Source of the DNA: Lunasporangiospora selenospora
Taxonomy: Eukaryota > Mortierellomycota > Mortierellomycetes > Mortierellales > Mortierellaceae
Assembly (NCBI GenBank): GCA_015680635.1
Contig: JAABOA010000073.1
Span: 2,491 to 26,814 of the forward strand
Length of the DNA stretch: 24,324 nt
Reading direction: 5' to 3'
The notes under the pieces are model-generated. The model searched no databases and was not told the origin of the DNA. It worked only from the letters and a program-made list of their open reading frames with translations. Position numbers and translations under genes: made by a program. Below, piece after piece: positions 17,119 to 24,324 of the stretch (position 1 is its first letter; every line of letters starts with the position of its first letter).

Positions 17119-19958
17119 CTAGCTCTCTTCCTCGATCTCAACCTCCTCATTACAAAGCTCGAGTTTGAACTGTAGTTCTTCCAACATGGCCTCGGCAGCT
17201 AAATGAAAACACAGGTGGTGAGGCGGGTTAGTATCAGAGGAGGAACGAGAGAGAGAGAGAGAGAGAGAGAGAGCATAATTCTGGTACGTACCATCAGTTC
17301 CAAAGTAATGACTCCTGTCAGGGCTTGTATCAAGCATCGAAAGAGTCTAGTCGTGGATAGAGCAAATGAGTATTATGTAACTACAAGGTAATTAAAGTTG
17401 AAAGGTCTCTCCTCTTTTGGACAAGGAAATTGTTCCTCTCCTACCCCTTCATTTCTCTCGCAATAACTTACCATGCTAAAGAAATCCATGAATCGGACAT
17501 TGTTCAGCAACATCACTTCTTCTGCAATTTGGTTCCAGTATCGAAGTCGGTAGATTGTGCGCCAGTCATGGCTCATGAAAGCATCTGCAGGTTGCGTCTC
17601 TGGATAGGCAAGCATACCTACCCATGCCAGTTTTATCCCCTTGACTGCCAATCCTTTCCGCCGCTTCTCCTCATCGGCACGGCTTAACGAACGTCTCTGG
17701 AGTGATTCGCGTTGGTTACTGTTGCTGCGATCCGAATCGCTGGACCGTTGTCTTTGCGGGTTAGGAATCTTTTGCCCTCGGTCGTTGTATTGATCTTGCT
17801 TTTTGGAATTCGTCGTGGACTCTGCATCATCATCATCATCATTAATTAAACCCATATATCTCGATGCAGCTGACGGTTCACTAGATTGTGGGGTTCGACC
17901 ACTCCTTGAAGACGTTGGTTTGGAACCTTTTGTACTTTGAAACTTGTTGACGCCTGATGATCCTTTCTTGGAACCACCATGCCCATTAATCTTTTGACGT
18001 AGTATTGGCTCAGCACCGCCCTCTTTCATAGATTCATGAGTACCAATGTTTTTGGCCTGCCGAACAATCCCTTCTTGAAGACGTCCTCTGCCAGCACGAC
18101 GATTGCTGCCTCCCCGTCTCATACCGCTCTCATCATTCAAACCTGGATAAGAAGGTGGTGGGCGTCGATTACTCCGCTCCTCTTCTTTCTCTTCTGCCTC
18201 ATCATCCCAATAGACATTCTTGTTGAACCCCTCTTTGTCTCGATCATCCCTTTGTCTTTGGGCTTCCTGCTCCTTCTCCCACTCGTCATCGACGTCCTCG
18301 GCATCCTTATCACCCTCGGCACCCTCATCGTCCTCATCACTGTCGTCATCATCAGATACAGCTCCGTACTCTCCGTCTCGATATCTATCATCCTCGTCTT
18401 CGTCCTCGTCTTCAAGATCTTGTAAATCCCGGGCGCGCTGCCTGATTGATTGAACAATCTCTTCAAGTTTGTTGTTGTACTTGGCTGTGGACCAGAGATG
18501 ATCCAAGAACTTTGTGCCCGTAGCCCAATGACCCATATTGGCGACCAAAATATCTGGTTTTTCGGTCAACTGCCGGAAGAGCGGGTCGTGAACGTACTTG
18601 AAAGTAGTTGAGCCGAATTTCTCTTCAAACCGGTCAGACGATGGGCTCGCTAAAAGTAAGCCAGGAGGCACAAAATAGTTATCCCATAGTCAGAGTCAGG
18701 TCAGTGTTCCTTGAACATATCACCCAGAGTAGAGAATGATGAGCAGCAATGAAAGGAATGAACATAAACTCTTTACTTACTCGACGTCTGGAGTGTCTCT
18801 GTTCCATTCAATCGCCGGAGGAGATGCTCAAGAGCGACACGAAGTTGAGTATCTCCCTGGAATAGAATCTTTGATCCAGACTTCTTGAGAATACACTGAA
18901 GGTCCAATGGTTTCTCGAGACGGCATCCAAGAGGTGTCCATGTGTAATTCGCCCGACGCCAACTTCCTTTATCCGATGGGTGTGCAGGGAGCCACGCTCC
19001 CTGGATAGGCAGTTGCCGGGAGCAGAGAGGCAGGTCTTCTGTCGGAGGAATATTCAATGCTGCATCTGACTTTGTCGAGACAAATCCAAGGCGGTGACGT
19101 AGCCGCATTGACCCACTAGATCCTTCTCTGGTATCTTCCTCAGATCCGTCTAGGGTGTCCTCTGACGAAAGTGTAAGGGGAAACCGAGGAGGCGCCGTCC
19201 GAGAGGAACAGCCCTTACAAATTTCAATAGGGACGGAGGAAAGGACTTTTCGTCGTCTCAGGATTGGCCATCCATTCCTTTCTTCGAGGACAGCACCAAA
19301 GTTGTCGTAGAGGTGGGTGATGTCGAGTGTCAGCTTTCCGGGATTCGAGATATGAAAGGGAAAGACATAGAGGCATTGACCAGCATGATACCAATCTGGT
19401 GGGGCAAGTTTCTCGGCTCCATTAAAGACCACATAGAATGAGTCTGGTCCTGAGAGTTGTCGGTGGGAAGCTTCGTGAGTGGCATTGTTCATGATTGGAT
19501 ACATGAGGTTGGCTTCCTTGCATAAGGCCTATGGACATTGGATAAGGGTGTGAGATGTTAGAACTCGTTTCTTCTGGTGTGTTTTACCCATTCGTGTGTA
19601 CGTATGAGCTTCTCCTTACCCTGTCTCTGCGCCTCACTCGTACAAGTCCCTCGTTACAAACATAGGGAGAAAAGCAGATGTCAACTGAAAAGTCTGGATG
19701 CTCAGACAAAAGTGGCGTGCACTCGTTTGGATCCAAAAGAAGGAGCTTTTGTCGATCATAAGAACGGAAACTTGGGCAAAGCGGCTTGTCAAAATGGTCC
19801 AGCATCTGTGAAAAGGCCGCTGGTCGAGAGAAGTACTCTATTGGAGAAAACTTGGGTGATGATAGCCCTGGCGTGTACATCCAGAACATGAAGGCAGCTG
19901 CCGCGTAGACAGCGCATCGTTTCTTTGAGCGCGGGCGACAAAAAAGACCCCACGCCAT
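17119..19958 (-). CDS. PC-esterase/SGNH-like membrane-anchored protein, five exons
   Basis: Exons on the minus strand: 19958-19620, 19528-18781, 18649-17472, 17346-17292 and 17198-17119, giving 799 residues; all junctions are GT-AG and in frame. The N-terminus is a type II anchor (membrane helix about residues 14-31 after RPRSKKR), suggesting a Golgi enzyme. SGNH-like blocks: GDTQLR (338-343, nucleophile block, with Thr in place of the Ser of GDS), NMGHW (400-404) and a catalytic-type D-x-x-H (D765, H768 in SPDRSHYFGTD). This matches the plan of PC-esterase/TBL-like polysaccharide or glycan O-acyltransferases and esterases. The substrate is unknown. A low-complexity Asp/Glu/Ser/Arg insert of about 255 residues (443-698) separates the second and third blocks. 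The start was chosen for the membrane helix and an A at -3; the frame stays open upstream to an ATG at 20216. Intron 4 contains a GA/CT microsatellite. Confidence 0.8.
17247..17273. repeat. (GA)13 microsatellite in intron 4 of the PC-esterase-like gene
   Basis: Twenty-seven nucleotides of alternating GA within the 93-nt intron at 17199-17291. On the coding strand this is CT-rich, but it sits near the middle of the intron, about 50 nt before the acceptor. Confidence 0.9.
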
Positions 19959-20920
19959 GCTGATGTGTTGTCGTCGAGGTGTACAAACCGCAGGGGACAA
20001 TGCTTTCGGACAGGGGGGGGGGAGGGAACCTTCCGGAAAGGAGAAAGTCTTTGGAAGGGTCCAAAGCATTGTCAACAGCCAAGACGGCCTGCTATTAATG
20101 TCGACAGTTACAACATGGGGGTAAAACGGAACCATATCCCGCTTTCCTGTTCCAGAGGAGAAAGACTGAGGTGAGTTGGAATCAAGTCTCGTCCGCCCAG
20201 CCCTCTTCTCACTCAATATTTTGAGACGAGTGTATATCTCTGCTTTTGGGGGCCAGCAGCGTGAGCATGCCCACCGGAGGTGGGACCAATACGCTATCAG
20301 TGGACTACTGCAGACTAATGCGGTGAAGTAGGAAAGGAAGCGTACTTCCGACCTGGGTCCCAGACATGAATGTGCTCATTGCATGGAGAATGAATGCCGA
20401 CTAACCCTTTGGAGCTCCTTTCCCATACCCACCTACTGTCAGTCTGTATTCATGCAATCTTGTCTCCTCTTTCGCCCACTCACAGGTCTGTGTCAGCATT
20501 GGCAAAAACGCATCCCTGATGGCCTCACTTTCCTTGTACGTGCCGTGCCCTTTGGTGGTTGTAACTGGAGGGATGTCAACCTAGGCTTTGTGTCCTATTG
20601 CACGCCCGAGCGAACAGCCGAGAATTTGTGTGCGCGCTAGTAGCGTGCTACTCCTCCCCCCCTTAATTCCAGGAGAATGATCAAGGACCCGGATCAATTT
20701 CCCTGATGCTGCCAACCTCCCCCCTCTCTCCTTCAATGACCTCAAGGCTGTCACCCCATGTCAGACAAGTAACAAGGGTGCTGGATGGGGCAAGGAGACT
20801 CGAACACTGATGATCTAGTTCGAATAGTTTGAGTCCCAATTGGTTTGACCTGGGCCCCGGCACGTGATGGGCGTCTGGTACCCACTTCCCCCACATAAAC
20901 GGACCTCTTGTCGCGTTTTG
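19959..20920. other. Intergenic region between divergent genes
   Basis: About 1 kb between the minus-strand PC-esterase-like gene and the plus-strand FKBP12 gene, expected to hold both promoters. It has a run of nine or more G at about 20016-20025 and C/T-rich blocks near 20650 and 20720. The open frames here (for example plus strand 20383-20640) lack recognisable features. Confidence 0.4.

Positions 20921-20921
<1 letters not shown>

Positions 20922-20961
<40 letters not shown>
20922..20961 (+). promoter_or_regulatory. (CT)20 tract in FKBP12 promoter or leader
   Basis: Forty nucleotides of pure CT end 67 bases before the FKBP12 ATG. A CT-rich initiator or leader is common in fungal housekeeping promoters, so this probably marks the transcription start region (inference). 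The same 20-unit length occurs at 8563-8602 and 12671-12710. Confidence 0.6.
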
Positions 20962-20967
<6 letters not shown>

Positions 20968-21028
20968 TCACCCTTTTTCCGTTCCAACTTCACCCACTTT
21001 CTATTCGAGCCACTTACAGCAAAAAATC

Positions 21029-21732
21029 ATGGGCGTTACCAAGACCATTATCAAGGCAGGCGACGGAGTGAACTTCCCCAAGGCTGGCGACACTGTCCAC
21101 ATACACTGTAAGTTTATCATCCCCTTCTCAATGCCCTTACGCATCTCCTGGACGCGACCAACTCGCGAAAGACGATCTATTGAACAGCAGACTTTATCTA
21201 TTTTACTTGCGCTGACTAACCATGGGCGTCAACTTTTCTTTACGATTTACTAGACGTTGGCACTGTACGGGCTGACTTTTCTCATTGCTTCCACTCGGTC
21301 AATGGCGAACAATCCTGAGAGCGAAATAATTTAAAATGGGGTCCAATGGCATTTTTTCCTTCGTACTAGCTTACCAATGGCAAAAAGTTTGACTCTTCGC
21401 GTGATCGTAATGAAATTTTTGTCACTGAAATTGGTGTCGGTAAGGTTATCCGTGGCTGGGAGGAAGGTAAGGAATAGTGGACTCCTGTACGCTTGAGACT
21501 TGTAAGAACTCATTGCGAGATCTAGCATGAATTTTCTCGACTGACCTGAGGCCCTTTTTTACTATCAATAGGCGTCCCTCTTATGTCCTTGGAAGAGATT
21601 GCTGTCCTCGATATCACCTCTGACTTTGGCTATGGTGACCAGGGAGCCGGCTCTCTGATTCCCCCCAAGGCCGACTTGAGGTTTGAGGTTGAGCTCATCC
21701 AGATCGATAGAGCTCCTAAAAATAAAGCTTAA
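21029..21732 (+). CDS. FPR1: FKBP12-type peptidyl-prolyl isomerase, four exons
   Basis: Exons 21029-21107, 21254-21264, 21370-21466 and 21572-21732 give 115 residues. FKBP12 is a cytosolic prolyl cis-trans isomerase and the receptor for FK506 and rapamycin, through which those drugs block calcineurin and TOR. The protein aligns without gaps to human FKBP12 numbering (Met = 1). The ligand pocket residues Y27, F37, D38, F47, V56, I57, W60, Y83, I92 and F100 are all present. Differences: human T28 is Val, H88 is Ala and I91 is Leu. It ends in a short basic tail (APKNKA). Exon 2 is only 11 nt (ACGTTGGCACT), flanked by CTAG and GTACGG; it restores the [15 protein letters not shown] block and the frame. 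Start: AAATCATGG context, 67 bases after a (CT)20 tract. Drug sensitivity is inferred only from pocket conservation. Confidence 0.94.
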
Positions 21733-22881
21733 ATTTTTTCACTCTTTCCTCGTTTGCTCTATCCCATTAATATCTATCTGCTGCCCTTCCCAGACCTTGA
21801 CAACAAATGTACAGAAAAGTCAAGTCATTTTCGACCACTTCTTTTTCAAAGGCTCAAGTGGACTATGAAAGAAGAAAAAAAAAAAAAGAGAAGTTTGGGT
21901 AGACCAACGCAGTATTCTGCGCATTCATCAGCGACCAGCTATTCTTTGGCAAATGTGGCCACGGAAGGTTGAAAGAGCGCTTGTTATGGTATGGGGTTGG
22001 ATGTATGCATGAGGCATGGTGGAGAATGTTTAAAAAGCCCCCTCTATCTTCTCCGTACATTAACAGATATGGTGGTCTGTGTTCCCTTTGGACGTGTCTG
22101 GCAAGAATAAAGGAAACGCGGTCACAGGGGTGCCGTGTGAGACGGCAGGCATGTTCCACGTTCGTTTCCAGGAAGACATGGATCTCTTGTTCTCCGGGAA
22201 TAGAGGAGAAATGCTCCATTGTCCTTGAGACAATCATGCCTGCGCCCCCTCGCAGATGAACAAAAGATGGGGGATAAGAGAGAGGGCAGGCTAACATACC
22301 CAAGAAAAAGAGTTCACAAATCTGATGCGCAAGAGAACAGACAACAGTGCAGCTCAACGGTGTCACCATGCAGGGCAGGTTTGAAGGACAGACTGGCAAA
22401 AGGACAGCCCATCCTCCGCCACCATCAGTCTCTCCAGGCGAGGGCGAATAGGGAACGCGTCCAGCCAGGCTAGGCCCTCCAGGCCCAGACAAGGTTCCGT
22501 CGATTTCAGGCTCTCATCGACCGAATCTTTGTGAAAGCGCCGCCCTGCAGAGGAAAGCGATCCCTGTTGTAGTCTCCGCTTTCACACACTCACACACTCT
22601 CACTCACTCTCATGATTCGCTATTTCTTTTCTGCTCTCATCATTCATTCTTTCGCTCATCTCTCTCTCTCTTTCTCTCTTTCTCTCCTCATCTCATTCAC
22701 TACATCCCTCCCCACACCGCTCATTGCCTCATTATATTCTCTTCTTTGGCACTCATTCATCACCAGCATCACCAAGACAGCTCTCGCGGACCCCATTTTA
22801 TAAGAGCCAGTCTTCCCAAGCTCCACCACCAGGTCTCTCTCAAGCCCTCAACGCCCTCTTCCATAGAAATCAAGTCTAACC
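21733..22881. other. Region between FKBP12 and the small membrane protein gene
   Basis: The first part is the FKBP12 3' side, with an A-run at 21876-21890. The middle (about 21970-22490) has long open frames on both strands but no recognisable protein. From about 22580 to 22700 the plus strand turns CT-rich (CACACTCAC and CTCTCT runs), which fits a promoter and leader for the gene starting at 22882. Confidence 0.45.
22652..22693 (+). promoter_or_regulatory. CT-rich promoter or leader tract
   Basis: Mostly CT and TTTCTCT repeats about 190-230 bases before the ATG at 22882, the same plus-strand polarity as the tract ahead of FKBP12. It could lie in a 5' leader that also contains a short intron. 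Confidence 0.4.
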
Positions 22882-23061
22882 ATGGGAGGCACCACCTTAA
22901 TCATCGCCATTATTGCCGCCTTTATCGTCCTATCGATCCTATTCTGTGTTGTATGGATGCGTCGTGATCGACGCAGTGCCGATCCAAATTACTGGAAGAA
23001 TGCCATTGCTGCCGACAGAGAGGAGCAGCAACGTGAAAGGGGCCATGGCTCGCCTGTATAA
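22882..23061 (+). CDS. Small single-pass membrane protein, 59 aa
   Basis: ATG at 22882 in a strong context (TAACCATGGG) opens 59 codons ending in TAA at 23059-23061. Residues 4-25 form one hydrophobic helix (TLIIAIIAAFIVLSILFCVV). It is followed by a basic flank (WMRRDRR) and a hydrophilic, charged tail containing NYWKNAIAADREEQQ. By the positive-inside rule the N-terminus faces the lumen or outside and the tail the cytosol. I recognise no family. Support comes from the clean TM plus basic-flank plan, the start context, CT-rich DNA upstream and an AATAAA signal 199 bases after the stop. It may be a subunit or regulator of a larger membrane complex, but nothing in the sequence shows which. Confidence 0.65.
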   Translation: MGGTTLIIAIIAAFIVLSILFCVVWMRRDRRSADPNYWKNAIAADREEQQRERGHGSPV

Positions 23062-23259
23062 GGACCTGTGACACTTGAGCCGATCTTCCTCTCCTTTCGC
23101 CCTTCCATCCTTTTCTCTCTCCCTTTTTGTTGCCATCTTAGACTCATTTCACTGCAATAAGCTTGGCCCACACACACCCAGCAATTATACCCGCACGGCA
23201 TCCCCTCTCATGACCACCGCATTCACTTAAAACCTGACTCTGAATCATCCCAATGATTG

Positions 23260-23265
23260 AATAAA
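23260..23265 (+). terminator. AATAAA polyadenylation signal candidate
   Basis: AATAAA on the plus strand, about 200 bases after the stop of the 59-residue membrane protein and followed by A/C-rich and T-rich sequence. It would place a 3' UTR of roughly 220 bases. Confidence 0.4.
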
Positions 23266-23425
23266 ACAAAAACCCCTTTTTCAAAAAGACATCCAACTCC
23301 CAGGCAGAGCGCCCGTTCTAATTTGTCGCAAACTTCAGCCATGGTCTCCCATTCTTGATGACCTCTCTTATCTCATCAAATAAATAGAGAATGGGTAAGC
23401 ACTATGGAAATAGAGTGTGGATGAG

Positions 23426-23625
23426 TTAACAATTGCCCGGTCCCCAATTCTCGGGCTTCTTGTCCTCATTCTCCCCTTTTTGCCCAGACAATTGCCGCAA
23501 GACACCAATAGGAATCTGGGATAACTCCTGACTAGACTTGGGAGGCAATGACGATCCTTCTCCCTCTTTCTCCTCAAGGACTGTCCCCGCTGCCACAACT
23601 CCTCTCGAAATTCCATTCCACGAAA
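23426..23625 (-). CDS. Possible last exon of the right-edge minus-strand gene
   Basis: A minus-strand frame opens after a splice-acceptor-like GATCGCAG (ending at 23626) and reads 65 codons plus two bases to TAA. It starts SWNGISRGVVAAGTVLEEKE, continues with a Ser/Gln/Pro-rich part and ends in a Lys/Glu-rich tail (ENEDKKPENWGPGNC). The composition is protein-like and unlike the low-complexity frames nearby. It needs a preceding exon ending in phase 1. I cannot prove that it joins the exons at 23944-24278; a donor-like AAAG|GTCAAA at about 23977 would give the right phase. Family unknown. Confidence 0.35.
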
Positions 23626-23887
23626 CTGCGATCCAAGCAAGCATCATTCACCTTTCTCTCTCTCTCCCCCCCTTCTCTTTTCCTTTCGTCTCTACTTGTA
23701 CCTTTCAGCTATTCATATCGTGAAATGGTATGTTTATGCGTCCACCTGGCGCTCCTCGTACCCTTGGGCTCGTTTTTTTTTCTGTTCTGGGCTTTTGGGT
23801 GGTGGATCTAGACCGTAGAAGAGAGGGTACATAGACGGTACATTACATCGTGGCAACGTCAAGGTATCGATACCGCTTGCTGCCAAC

Positions 23888-23920
23888 GTCGTTGTCGTTG
23901 TCGTTGTCGCTGTCGTTGTA
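23888..23920. repeat. (GTCGTT)n short tandem repeat
   Basis: Five GTCGTT-type units with one GTCGCT variant, followed by an AT-rich ATTATTGTTATT segment. On the minus strand it would fall inside an intron of the right-edge gene or encode a Thr run. Confidence 0.75.
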
Positions 23921-23943
23921 ATTATTGTTATTAATTTTTTTAC

Positions 23944-24278
23944 TTTCTTGTCGCAGGGGACCTGTTTTTGACCTTTAGTAAGCACGTTTATGCAGCCCGA
24001 CACTTCCACCATTCGGGTCACTCTCCACGACGTATCTTTTGGTACAAGAAAAAGAACAATTTGTATCTCTGAAAAAAAGAGAATGTGTGTGTGGGTGATG
24101 CAGAGAGTATGTGAGAGAACTCACGGCCCAAGAGTGCAGTCAGGTACCGCATGAGCATAACCTGAGACACAGACATGGAATCTGAGCCTGCGTAACTGTC
24201 CAAAGCAGACTGCGATCCGCGAAGGTGGTGGGCCCAGTTCCACATAATTGTCGGGAAACGTTGAGGAGAGTCGGTCAA
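23944..24278 (-). CDS. Two exons of an unrecognised gene, partial
   Basis: Minus-strand exons 24278-24125 and 24068-23944 are joined by a GTGAGT...TTTTTTTCAG intron that keeps phase 1; together they encode 93 residues. The first follows an acceptor-like TTTTACAG and reads FPTIMWNWAHHLRGS, then MSVSQVMLMRYLTALLG. The second continues QIQIVLFLVPKDTSWRVTRM and ends KQVPCDKK before a GTAAAA donor. No start codon lies in the window, so upstream exons are beyond 24324, where a C-run followed by AG suggests another intron end. The sequence looks like a genuine globular, helix-rich protein, but I do not recognise it. Downstream exons are uncertain; 23426-23625 is a candidate. Confidence 0.45.
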
Positions 24279-24324
24279 CTGTAAAACTCCTCTCGCCTAC
24301 CGTTAGCCTGGGGGGGGGGGGAAG

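Noticed and set aside
20383-20640. 85-codon plus-strand open frame
   Set aside because: It lies in the divergent promoter region, has no domain, and has no supporting splice or start context.
21863-22492. 209-codon minus-strand open frame
   Set aside because: Its C-terminus translates the A-run in the FKBP12 3' region, a 96-codon frame is open on the other strand, and no motif is recognisable. The central part (about 22000-22270) looks somewhat protein-like, so transcript data would settle it.

Overview
This looks like nuclear DNA from an early-diverging fungus, most likely of the Mortierella type (inference). All the conserved genes are eukaryotic and split by short GT-AG introns with donors such as GTAAGT, GTACGA and GTATGT and with CTAAC/CTGAC-like branch sites. 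Long CT tracts sit upstream of, or inside, several genes. No database search was possible, so identities rest on recognised motifs and on splice junctions that keep the reading frame and restore family-conserved sequence.

Layout. Bases 1-128 (minus) hold the first coding exon of the SF3a66 splicing factor (SF3A2/Prp11), which runs off the left edge. Bases 129-6650 form a gene-poor stretch: a decayed minus-strand reading frame, a Tc1/mariner-like element (about 1754-2978) with two stops in its transposase, a duplicated coding-like tail at 3165 and 3296, and otherwise unassigned DNA. At 6657-7820 (minus) lies an intact, intronless, cysteine-rich single-pass membrane protein. About 2 kb of DNA, strongly purine-rich on the plus strand and full of microsatellites, lies upstream of it. 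Bases 10.2-12.6 kb carry no gene I can assign.

From 12.6 to 20 kb three spliced minus-strand genes follow: KGD4/MRPS36-like (12634-13979, 103 aa, mitochondrial 2-oxoglutarate dehydrogenase subunit), SF3A3/Prp9 (14267-16532, seven exons, 490 aa) and a PC-esterase/SGNH-like Golgi-type protein (17119-19958, five exons, 799 aa). A 259-bp element with near-perfect 70-bp terminal inverted repeats and a TA duplication (16686-16948) lies 154 bp upstream of the SF3A3 start codon. On the plus strand are FKBP12 (21029-21732, four exons including one of 11 nt) and a 59-codon single-pass membrane protein (22882-23061). The right edge holds exons of an unrecognised minus-strand gene.

How the genes relate. 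SF3A2 and SF3A3 encode two of the three subunits of SF3a, the U2 snRNP subcomplex needed for branch-site recognition, so their being about 14 kb apart on the same strand is notable. The other genes are unrelated housekeeping or surface functions. I found no tRNA, rRNA or CRISPR array. The most useful observations are the reconstructed split genes, the short inverted-repeat element near SF3A3, the 39-residue D-to-E spacing in the Tc1-like transposase, and the use of a (CT)20 tract as the apparent polypyrimidine tract of an intron.
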